This document shows, in pieces, positions 11,805 to 22,200 of a DNA stretch of 64,000 nucleotides; position 1 is the first letter of the stretch, and each line of letters opens with the position of its first letter. The translations under genes were made by a program, and so were the position numbers. The notes below the pieces were generated by a model, which saw nothing but the letters and a program-made list of their open reading frames with translations, did no database searches and was not told the DNA's origin. The stretch comes from Sipunculus nudus (lineage: Eukaryota; Annelida; Sipuncula; Golfingiida; Sipunculidae): NCBI GenBank assembly GCA_026874595.1, contig CM049322.1, positions 9,749,900 to 9,813,899 on the forward strand. Direction: 5' to 3'.

Positions 11805-12166
11805 TAAATAGAGGCATGTTCTTTATCTTAAGATAAATACCGATTCGAACATACCTTTTATTATAGAATAATCTTTAGAGTAAGTTCTTTCTGTAATGTA
11901 ATTGTGACGAAGAGACTATATATCGCGTATCGAGTCGCTTATATTGAAACACACCCCGCGAATGGTTCGCCACTCATATACCCGCTAGGGTTCGCTCTCG
12001 CGTCTGGATTTATCATGGAAACGTAACTCCGAAAGTTAACTAGACTCCTATGTAAATGTTTAACAACAGTAAGTGATCTCCATCCATCCACGCGTTTTAC
12101 CTTACCATAGTTCCATGCCTTTATCTGTGTGTAAGGTTCAAGATCAAAAGAAAAGCTTTGACGTAA

Positions 12167-12443
12167 GAATGGATCGCGGCGGTGACAAATGCATTTTACA
12201 AGGACTACACATTCCGTCTAAGTCCTTCCTGCCTCGACATTGAAAATACAGATAAACATAAACATGAACATCAGTACAGTGAATTACTAACTCAAGGGGA
12301 CCTAGATAAGACTGCAACAACAAAAATCCAAGAACAAATAAATAATATACGACTACTGTGGTCACAGGACTCAACCATAGTGGATGCTGAATTCGAAATC
12401 CAGTCCAGAAGCGGTGGATTTTTAACGATCGGTATGACCCAAG
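12167..12443 (+). CDS. DOMON-like open segment, possible exon of another gene
   Basis: A stretch open from 12167 ends at a good donor-like site, CAAG/GTGAGTG (12443/12444). The end of the translation, LLWSQDSTIVDAEFEIQSRS followed by GGFLTIGMTQG, resembles the DOMON core of the neighbouring DBH-like genes (VLFWDPG...FEIHAR...VGLGISRTG): a Trp, then FEI, Arg, and a G-rich strand. The preceding TNAFYKDYTFRLSPSCLDIE is not recognised. It sits between exons 8 and 9 of the pseudogene and cannot be part of it in order. No acceptor or start Met was settled. It may be an exon of a nested gene, a relic, or chance. Confidence 0.35.
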
Positions 12444-13053
12444 GTGAGTGCTCAGAAGTCTTAATAGGAAAGCTGTGTCCACCCATTACTTGCAAACGAG
12501 TACGTATTGGGGGGGGGGGGGTAATATAACCTAAGAATATAGATGTCACCCACCCAAGACCTACAGGTGGGGTTGTTACCGGATCTGCTTAGCACATGGA
12601 AAAAATGAGAGGACGCTTGCATGAGCAACCGTTACGTCTTGAACTGTCTAATACCGAAATAGAATTCTGTAGGTAAACCTTTGCTTAAATAACGGAGGTG
12701 GATACATCATTCTAAAATTTAAATAAAAAGTATATAAAATTCCTAAATCGAAACCTACATATATCAGGGATGCATTGAGTCTTCTATAACTACGTATATG
12801 ACTTAGGAATAAAATGTCAAGGACTCGTTGAATATAAAGGGGCATCGAACTATATCCATTAGCTAAATTACCTTATCTTTGTGTTTTATATTCCGTTTAC
12901 ACTTTTAAATTAGGAATAGCCATGCCAACAAAACATGTAACAGTATTTCGCATATTATTATGTAAATATATTGAAGAGATTGCTCTTGAGACTATACGGG
13001 CTGGTTATTCTAACACAAAGTTATCAGTATTTATCTTTTAAGCTTGTTTCTTG

Positions 13054-13055
<2 letters not shown>

Positions 13056-13106
<51 letters not shown>
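13056..13106. repeat. (TA)n microsatellite
   Basis: About 25 TA units. Confidence 0.95.
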
Positions 13107-13109
<3 letters not shown>

Positions 13110-13136
13110 CTAAGTGATATTCCGAAAGGACGGTGA

Positions 13137-13210
13137 GAGTACTGGATGCGACCCGGGGGGGGGGGGGGGGGATGGCCCCATGCGGCCCCCCTCTGGCTAC
13201 GCCCCTGAAT
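13137..13210 (-). repeat. Possible hAT-type terminal relic
   Basis: Read on the minus strand it gives CAGGGGCGTAGCCAGAGGGG followed by a long G-tract, which resembles hAT-family termini. Only one end is evident. Confidence 0.3.
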
Positions 13211-13424
13211 TTCGGGGCGCCCCATTATCAAAGAACCATTCATTTTTGCGTTTTATGGATAATCTACATTTATTTAATTTAAATTGAATAGTTTCAGAAA
13301 ATTAAATTATACGACCTGGCTGGCATATATCATAAAATATTATATTAATGGTGACTCATTTCACAAAAACCATATGTATATCATATTTAATTTCCTCAAA
13401 TATTACATTTATCTTCAACAACAG

Positions 13425-13484
13425 GGAGACTTATTGATAACAGAGTGCGGTTACAACACCCAGGCCAAAGAGGAACACACGGGG
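13425..13484 (+). pseudogene. DBH-like monooxygenase pseudogene, exon 9
   Basis: 60 bp between an acceptor (CAACAACAG) and a GTTTGT donor, reading GDLLITECGYNTQAKEEHTG. It matches the family's G-D-x-L-I-x-x-C-x-Y-N-T segment. Exon 9 of the minus-strand copy (21127-21186) is also 60 bp. This exon is open. Confidence 0.8.
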
Positions 13485-13596
13485 GTTTGTATACGTTATA
13501 CAATGAATATTCTTTTACAAACTGAACTATAATATATAGGTGACCTCCTAAGAAATTGAGATATACAGGACTCTTAGTCAATATCGATTTTTAATT

Positions 13597-13613
13597 ATAT
13601 ATATATATTTATA

Positions 13614-13676
<63 letters not shown>
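13597..13676. repeat. Compound (TA)n(GA)n microsatellite
   Basis: A TA run interrupted by TTTA motifs passes into seven GA units. Confidence 0.9.
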
Positions 13677-13765
13677 GTTATAATATATTTAGCATTTAGA
13701 TAATGAATAATATAAATTATGAAGTAAAGACTTAATATATATTTTTATTTATTATAACAATTATT

Positions 13766-13767
<2 letters not shown>

Positions 13768-13842
<75 letters not shown>
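13768..13842. repeat. (AAT)n/(ATT)n perfect palindrome
   Basis: About 12 AAT units are immediately followed by about 12 ATT units, so the two halves are perfectly self-complementary with arms of about 37 bases. Confidence 0.9.
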
Positions 13843-13843
<1 letters not shown>

Positions 13844-13988
13844 GTTATTAATATAACTGTTATTTTAATATATAATAATAATAATTTTTCTACATGAGAA
13901 CTGTAAACGATTTAGAATACACATCTCCTTCATGGTGTTCATAATAACTTTATTATTATTATTATTATTATTATTTTTTTTTGTATAG

Positions 13989-14120
13989 TTTGACATATAT
14001 GGAAACAATGAGATTTGTTTTGTGTGGTTCTACTTTTACCCCGCGCCTGACTTGAGGTACTGTGAAACAAGGTCAAGGAGTAAGCAGAGGCTGAAATTTC
14101 TGAATCTGGATATAGAGTGC
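13989..14120 (+). pseudogene. DBH-like monooxygenase pseudogene, exon 10
   Basis: 132 bp after acceptor TTGTATAG, reading FDIYGNNEICFVWFYFYPAP, then DLRYCETR and LKFLNLDIEC before GTATAC. In active relatives this segment has the copper ligand methionine (E-M-C). Here it is E-I-C, as in the minus-strand copy, so the loss predates the duplication. The exon is open. Confidence 0.8.
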
Positions 14121-14888
14121 GTATACTTTTGATATACTTTACTTCTTAGTTGTATGTTTAACAGTATATCCGTATTTGTTTGCAATTTAAAACCTACGTC
14201 TGTAAGTCTAGGTTTGTTGGAGAAGCATAATATTTAATGTTTCCTGGTTAAAATATATAACAAGATTTAAACACCGGAAACTTGACTCATTCTGACATAT
14301 AAATATTAAATCCTTAACTAAAACCTGGTATGCCATCAGTAGATTTGCCATAATCAGGATATAAATGCTTGATCATAAAAATGTTTTTTTCTGGTGCTGC
14401 AAGCATGTCCAATCCTTCTAGAAGTTTCCTGTGAACTGAATAATTTATAGCACCTTTAGAATAAGAAAAGTTGATATCCAGTTTGCTTTAAACCTAAATA
14501 TTTCTATTCGCTATGAACATATGTGTGTGTATTTTTAATTTGACATAACCGACGATGTCATTTTGAGTCACTATTACAAATTGGTGTACTGTTTTTTTCT
14601 TGCCTGTACATTCGTTTGGCTTGACAATATTTTACACAGTGTAAAATTGCAGGCTCTGCCATCTAACAACAATAAACATTCAGGTTCTCAGGACTGTACA
14701 TTACAATTATAGCAAATAACCAGTGTAATATATATATTTATATATGTATATTTTAAAATACCTTGCAGCTATAATAACTGAATCGGGTATGTCTGCAAAC
14801 CTTCGATATTTACAGAATATCCGCACCAAAGAAAGCTTCCAATCCTAACATGTACTTATAATTACTTTTTTTGTAAATTTATGAAAAG

Positions 14889-15075
14889 CCACGGCAGCAG
14901 GGCAACAGTAACTACCCCTTGAAAATATTTCGGTAAGACAGCACTGGAGTTGTTGAACATGCAGAACTGGAGAGATTAAACCATCAGGGATAGCTACAAG
15001 CAGGCCATTAGGGAGGAGGATTTCCAGGATTATGGCAAAAAAGCCGACAGGAACCATGCAGTTAGTGGTTATCTG
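14889..15075 (+). pseudogene. DBH-like monooxygenase pseudogene, exon 11 with two stops
   Basis: Matches exon 11 of the minus-strand gene. It reads TTP, stop (TGA 14920-14922), KYFGKTALELLNMQNWRD, stop (TAA 14977-14979), TIRDSYKQAIREEDF, then KKADRNHAVSGYL before donor GTAAGT. The other copy has glycine and glutamate at the two stops. This corresponds to the C-terminal end of the second copper monooxygenase domain. Confidence 0.8.
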
Positions 15076-15148
15076 GTAAGTATAATTTTATTGTTCTTTT
15101 TCTTCATCCATTTTTACATCCGTTTGCATCTGGTATTTCCGCTTAAAA

Positions 15149-15362
15149 GTACAGCTGTAATAAGCTCCACTCTCTAAACTGGCGACTCTAGTTCGAATCC
15201 CGACGTGGTTGTTACAGTGGGTTTTGGTGGCGCGTCTGAGGGTGACTGGTTTTAATGGGTTCTCCTATTTCCTTCACCTCCAAACACCACCGAGCGCCAC
15301 CTTCTGGGCCATGCAGCGTGCCTCGCATTAGTTATGATAATGATTTGTTCAATCCATTTTCA
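15149..15362 (+). mobile_element. tRNA-derived SINE, family 1, copy 3 (diverged)
   Basis: Shares the order AGTTCGAATCCC (B box), GTTTTGGTGGCG, a TTCTCCTATTTCCTTCACC core, ACCGAGCGCCACC, GCCATG and a tail TTCAATCCATTTTCATG with the copy at 11564. It is more diverged and no clear target duplication was found. Confidence 0.6.
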
Positions 15363-15526
15363 TGAAAAGGAAAGTTTCTGTAAAGGTAAGTTCCTGTCAC
15401 TCAATCAATCATTAAAAGTAAGCATGGCCACCGGAATGAGAAATGTTACTGTCGTTAATCAGCGATAAATGGTCGTTAGGTCAGGGATGACAATCTCTAG
15501 AGGTGTCTACATTGATGGTCATTGAA

Positions 15527-15577
<51 letters not shown>
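15527..15577. repeat. (TA)n microsatellite
   Basis: About 25 TA units. Confidence 0.95.
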
Positions 15578-15580
<3 letters not shown>

Positions 15581-16259
15581 ATTATTATGAAAAGAATCTA
15601 TAAATGGATTCAAATAACCACCTCTGGTGGCAACGTAATCGTGTGTAAACAGGAGTAGTAAAATTTCTGCACTGCACAGAATACAGAAACACTAAAACGC
15701 AAATAGCCTTTCATATATCAGCATCGGAATTTTATTCCAGCATCGTAATGTTATTCTAGTGCACAAAACAAATGTACCTTTCCTTTAATAAAATTATTAT
15801 ATCTTAAATATTTTACCAGACCCATTGATAATCATATCCAATCTCTAAGAGCCATCGATAGTCGTATCAATTCTTGATGTCAGAGCATCAATTGTGTTTA
15901 TATCTCGATATATCGGGCCAGTTTTTAATTTAATAACATTATTATTTAGAAATATCCGAGGTAGATCACGAATGAGGACGGTAAAATCATGATTTTGCAG
16001 ATAATGCTTACTATCCTTGTATAAGACTTCTTTATAAATGTCAGGGCATTCCCGTTGTAACGGATATGTACGTAATATACCTTGTTCGTAAGAGCCTTAA
16101 GAAAAAGTCGAATATTTTTACTTAAATCGTGTGGTTTATAGCACATTCGATCTTTGTTTCACGATACAAATGACCCGATTACTTAATATCAGTCGTCGCC
16201 TACAAATGTCGCTAGTATTGCCGGAAAGGTATTTTGACTGTTCCGCTGTCTCTTTGCAG
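15578..16259. other. Non-coding stretch
   Basis: AT-rich. Nothing recognised. Confidence 0.4.
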
Positions 16260-16430
16260 GCCGACAGAACTGTTACAGAGATGAAGCAGAGACGCTACCG
16301 GCTGTCACACCACCGACGTCAGAAAGGGAGCAGTCCATGGGTTAAACTCTGCGATGACAGTCATTTATCACCTGTACTGAAACCCTTCTTTAGTTCACAA
16401 GAAAATAAAACTGGCTTCACTGGATCGTAA
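16260..16430 (+). pseudogene. Possible terminal exon of the DBH-like pseudogene
   Basis: A strong acceptor (CTGTCTCTTTGCAG) precedes 57 open codons ending in TAA. Phase 0 from exon 11 gives ADRTVTEMKQRRYRLSHHRR and onwards. Another frame gives a shorter cysteine-containing tail ending EREQSMG. Neither matches a family C-terminus that I can name. Position and acceptor are the only support. Confidence 0.3.
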
Positions 16431-19031
16431 CTCTGAGAGGTTCACACGATTATCATGCTTTATGTTCCAAGTTGCAGGATTCGACTTATAAAAAGAGTGG
16501 CCCGGTAGCTGATTAAATGGTTGCCGCTAAAATAGACCTTACTGAAAGAAACTCGTCAAATTGAACTAATTGTTTATAACATATGACGGGTTTATGTTTT
16601 ATCTGACAACCAAGTATATAACGGAATAACTGATTTCAGGTGTTGTATATGGTATATAAACTAGTTGATTAGGTGAGAATGCTTAACATAATGATTAGAT
16701 TCTTGCAGCAAGGTAAGTTTGGAATGGGATACGTTATATTTTGTGGCTTATCATATGTTAAATAAAACATGGTCTTTATTATATGTTAAATAAAACATGG
16801 TCTGCATGTCACAAATTTAAAAAATATGAATATGAGTATGTTGATGTGCATCTAATTGCAAAAAAATAACAGAAATAAAGAAAATACCATAAGTTGCGCA
16901 AATCAGAACGCATGTTGCTATCTCATGGAGGTGAAATCCGCAACCAGGATTTTGAATACTGAATATTGAATAACACTATTTAAAAATAAAAGTTGCTGCA
17001 GTGGTACCAATCGTTCAATAAAGTTTTACAAAGCTACTTGATGCTTAGCGTTTAGTTGTTTCAATCCAAACATATGTAAGAGTGAAACGTCACACCTCAA
17101 TTGATTTTTACATTGCTTCCGACACCTTATTTGCCCTCTGAGTCTGACAGAGACGGTATCCCTGCGTGTACTTAACTTTAAGATATTGCTAGGTATATCT
17201 GCAGACAGACGTGTCGACATGATGACATGTTCGTGCAAAATAGTGATATTGTGCAGAAATCCCTAAGATTACGCGTCAGAACTGTTAACTGTTGGGCAAA
17301 AATGAAAATCCTAATACTGATGCTGCATTGTGTCTCAGCACTTATGGTAAAAGGTTGCATAACCAAGAAAAATTATCAGTGTTATATGCAGAACAAACAT
17401 GAGGGGTCACTGTCCCACAGCAAGAAATGATTAAGTGTGTTTAGCGATTATATACAAGAGGAACGGAATAAATTTGGCAGTATTATTTTGAAAAGAGACT
17501 TTCGAGAACTGTCAGGTCAGAATATTGAATGTTGAAATTTCAATGAAACGATTAAATAATGTGACTCCTTAGCGCTTAGACGGTTTCATACTTTCTTTAT
17601 TAGAATAAAAGAAAAAAGAATATGAGAATAAAAAAAGTTTTTGTTTAGACATCATAAATAATGCAGTGACAATGTTAGATAAGAAAAGAATACTTTATTT
17701 TGAGACACTACGAAGGTGCAACTTATGCCTTTGACTAATTCCACTGACATTAAATGTTTAATTACATAATATTTCATTGTATTGCATTTCAGTCTTCAAA
17801 CTTGGATAGAATATGCTCTGCTATCTCATTGTAATGAAATCTTCCAGAAAAAGTGTCCCAGGCCATCGGTTAGGAAGGTTGCTTTTCAAAGAATTCGCAT
17901 TTGTGTATTTACTCCACCCTCCCCCCCCCCCCCGTCCCCACCACCAACCATTCTTAAAAAAACTGAAAATTGCATCATGGAGGGGAACCAACATGCAAAG
18001 AAATTTGAAAAGTTAAAATGAAAATGTTCTTTGCGTTATACTTGCTGAGATGCATTTCCATGGAAAGAGAAAAAAAATAAACTATTCATATTACTTTGGT
18101 TGAAACGTTCAAATGATTCTTATCCCATCTGTCGAACGATACCAATTCAAGCGCATACGTGCATGATGAAAATCATTGCAGGATTAACATGACTGCGGTA
18201 GAAACAGCCACCATTTGAAAATCTGGTGTAGAGAATGTCCCCATGTTTACGTGTGTTATAAAGCAATCAATAAGTTCAGTAAATGGCTTTTCTGGCTGCT
18301 TCACGACAGAAATAGTCTGGTCAACCTACAATCAAATGATTTTAACCAAGATGTAACGGAAATTCGTAATATTTCAGAACTACATACTGTCAAAAGTGAT
18401 ATAAAATGTTTCACTTGTTAAATGTCACAACAAATGCGTTTTTCCAATTAAAGTCATCCTATTCAGGAAAACGAGTTAGGTCTTGAAAAAAGTATATTCA
18501 TTCAGTATTCTTCTAAAACTGATAAAACATATCCATCTCTCGTTAATAAAATCTGATACTGAGTAAATCATCTATATTCTTACGACTGTTCATAATTGCG
18601 AAGTAATGAAACATAATACATTCTAGGAAGGTCGTATGCTAAAACATATGAGGTTTAAAGCCTTTAACAAAGTATCGTTACACACTGCAGGAACGTTATT
18701 AAACACCTTTTATCAAACGTAAAGGGATTTTTTTCTCAGACCGTGCGCTCCTGTAGTCAACAGTATTAATAAAAAAAGTGAAGGAAATAAGCATAATGTT
18801 GCGCTATCAGTTAAACTTATAATAATGTAAAACATTTCACAGAGCAATAAACTGTATCTAAAAATCGACTGGCTTTAAAGCACATATTATGATGAGTGCA
18901 TCTCCAAAGAGATTACATTAAAATCGGGGTATATTATCATATATCAACTAAAATTAAAGAACAGTAGAGAAAACAATGGAGAGTTAACATTCAGGCAAGT
19001 TGAGAATGAAAGTGGAAAATTTTGACCTTAC
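16431..19031. other. Region between the tail-to-tail copies; terminal exon of minus gene not found
   Basis: This 2.6-kb stretch should hold the last exon and 3' end of the minus-strand DBH-like gene. I could not identify it. Open frames of 60-80 codons (for example 17026-17238 minus, with several Cys) have no matching counterpart in the plus-strand copy. A C-tract lies near 17922-17933. Confidence 0.4.
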
Positions 19032-19219
19032 CGGATATCCGGCAATTCCATGATCCAAGTCTGCTTTTCTGCAGACATCAACGAATTCCCCCTCCTTAAT
19101 ACTATCCTGGTAGGCGTTCCTTACTCTCTCATCCCTCCAGTCTTGAAGTTTCATCACCTCGTCTACTGTTTTACCGAAGTACTTCCCAGGTGTTGTTACT
19201 TTAGATTGACTGCTTTGCC
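19032..19219 (-). CDS. DBH-like gene exon 11
   Basis: 188 bp: two leading bases then 62 codons, acceptor TTTAATAG, donor GTAAGG. Reads [20 protein letters not shown], then [20 protein letters not shown]. It corresponds to the end of the second copper domain (VNVRCSKTDN in MOXD1). The plus-strand copy has a matching exon with two stops. Confidence 0.75.
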
Positions 19220-22200
19220 TATTAAACAGGTATATACTGACACTTGATGAAATATGTTTATTTTATATTTATTTATAAACTCTCGTATCAACCTTCATAG
19301 GTCTCGCCTTGGATGTAATATAAATACTGGTAACAGTTTCACATAAATTCATAACTGGGCGTATTTTAATTACTACATTTTGTTTCGATAAAAACAAAAT
19401 TTTTATTATTAATATGTTTTTAGTATTATTATGTGCGGATTCTGTGGCCCAGGTGTAGAGCACAGGACTCTAACAGGTTGTGAGTTCCAAAATCAGCTGA
19501 ACAGCGGTGAGATTTTCACGGTCGTCCCCTACCGGATTGAACGCTCTGCAGGGGAAGGCTGTATCACACAGCCGTGCATCACTGACAAACGAGTGCGTCT
19601 TTGGGAGGTTCCTCGGTGTTATTTCCCAGCCATGGGGGTGATTACACACCTAACACCTGCAGGTGCGGTAGAACCGGGCCTAGGTGGCACCAGGATGTAA
19701 ATTAAATGAACTCTGCTGATGTACATACTTCACTTAAAAATTAGATAAGTCAGTATTAAATTGGAGGAGGTAACCTGGACAGTAAAAAAGTATGTTTTAT
19801 GAAGGAAGCATAAGCATGTAGTCTTTTTAATATGAAACCAAGATATATTTCAGACACTTAATCCAGATTCAAAAACTTCATTCTTTGTAAGACTGCTTTT
19901 GATTACAAATAAATTGAATATTACAATAAATCGAAAGCTTAAAACTGCCCATTCACCTACTTTTTTTTAAATTTTAAATTACCGTTTGCTTTGTTATAGG
20001 TATTATTTTATGAATATTAACGATACATGTTGTGAAATCACAAGATTATACCAACCCTATAGCGAGATTCAGAAACTTCAGTCTCCGTGCGTTAGTGGGT
20101 CTTGTTTCACAGTATCTGAGGTCCAATACGGGGTAGAAGAAAAACCATCCGAAGCAGATCTCATTTTCGCCATAAATGTCATACTAAATTATAATAATAA
20201 TTATATTAATAATAATAATAATCATCATAATTATAATAATAAAAGTTAGTATGAACACCATGAAGGAGACGTCTATTCTAAATTGTTTACAGTTCTCGTG
20301 TAGAAAAAAAAATCATATTGACGATTTCTTATCCCGCAGTCATAAAAAAAGTAGGAAAATACGTACACAACAAAAACAATTAAAATTAGCTTATCAGTGT
20401 CGTGTCATACTTAGGTATTACATTTTATCGTTTCTTTTGATTTTCATTTTCAGAGTAGCTATGTCTGGATTAAATGAACAAGGTAATTCTTTATTTAATA
20501 CATTTTCGTAAAGCGCATTTTACATTTTTTGCGTATATTTTGTTGTATTATGCCTAAAGCAGATAATATAAATGCACTATTATTCTTCAGACTTTTGACA
20601 ATTTTCGAGAGTCGACCAGATTTCCACACTGCCTTTTCAGAATATATTTACTGTAAACGCATTTCACTGTCTTATCCGTGCTTTATGTTAATGCCGTAAT
20701 CCCTCTGATAAAGGCTTCGGAACTATAACATTTTTGGTCATGTCCTGACACTTTGTCATGTTATGATAAAACATACAATGGATCTAGAGGATTTATATTA
20801 ACCGTTTTACAACCAAAATGCTGTAATTATGCCTGCATGTCACGTAGTTCTTTGCGATTATAGTTAAATATTCTTTTCATGTGAATGAGCCATACATTTA
20901 TCATAGATATTTGGAAACAAACACATTTATCTGTGTAAAAACATACTTATAAGAATTCACTAACGTTTGCTCTTGAAATGATTTTGAAGTAAACTGATGG
21001 CCTTAAAACGATGTGTTAGCTTAGTAGCAGCGACCTGTGATGGAGACTTTTTTTCACTCTCTGAAACGTAGAATGGCATCAGTATTCCGCAGCTGTAAAC
21101 AATATATGTGGAAACCACAAGCTAACCTTAGTCAATTCTTCTTCCTCTTCCGTGTTGTAACCGCATTGTATCATAAGAACATCTCCCTGATAAAACATTG
21201 TATTAACCTCAATGTTTCTGCCAGCTTTGATAATGGATTTGTGCATTATGAAAAAAGGTTAATTTTGTATATATGCCGAATATTTGAAACACTTACTTAT
21301 AGTTTTATTTAAAATTTGAAAATGGTAGAAAGAAACGTATAAAATAGTCCTAACATAATGTGGTCTAGCTAGACCAAAACACAGGAATGTAATGAGTTGC
21401 CTGATCTTGCAATATATCGATATGTTTAATAATTTTTGACACTTTACCTTCACCAGGATGGGACACTGCATAAACGAATACAGCGAGATTTACATTCTGT
21501 AAACATAACTAGATACTTATAAGGCCAAATAAAAAAGTTTGGTTCTCAGGCACTGTTTTTCATAAACCAGTGCGGGCGGAAGATTTTTTATTTTTTTATC
21601 TTTTTTGTATGTTTCGATGAAAATGTTATATGATCAATGAAAAGTATGGTATTAACATAATTTTTTTGCTGAACAGGTAAAATCACTAAATAACGAAGGA
21701 AAGATGAAAATCAAAATCAAAATTTTAATGGGGGGTTAAAACTGACGCGGGATGTGCCTGAGAACCATACCATTTTTGGCTCAAGTATTTGGTGATTTGA
21801 ATGTTCATACATGTATCAATTGTATCATACCTTCTTGACTTTCCGTGGTTCTTGAAGAACATGATAGTCTCCATACCATTTATCGTGATATTTCTCCTTG
21901 GCGATGGGGGGCAGCTCTGTTCCATCTCTAATATGGCGAACAATAACGGAACTTCCAACAAGATGGACGTGCAGCAACATGGCAAATATGGTGATCTCGG
22001 GAACGTCACCGAAAGCCTAAAGAAAGTGACATGGTTATTTTTTTCCCTCTAGAAACATAGGGAAAGTAAAAAAAGTAAACATCCAATACACGATTTGAAG
22101 CACTAACAGCGTAATGTCCCTTCGGAGTTAGTCTCTTATTTTTAACACATAGGTTGCTAAATCGTGGTGGGTAAATGACCCGAAATTAATTAAGTTAAAT

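Noticed and set aside
12292-12549. Minus-strand open frame opposite the DOMON-like segment
   Set aside because: It is on the opposite strand of a more plausible exon and has no family pattern of its own.
17026-17238. Minus-strand Cys-rich frame as terminal exon of the DBH-like gene
   Set aside because: The position is suitable, but no matching exon was found in the plus-strand copy and splice phase could not be established.
19050-19247. Plus-strand 65-codon open frame
   Set aside because: It is the antisense shadow of DBH-like exon 11; the minus-strand reading matches the family and the paralogue.
19986-20249. Plus-strand 87-codon open frame ending in Asn repeats
   Set aside because: It is the antisense of DBH-like exon 10 plus an AAT repeat.
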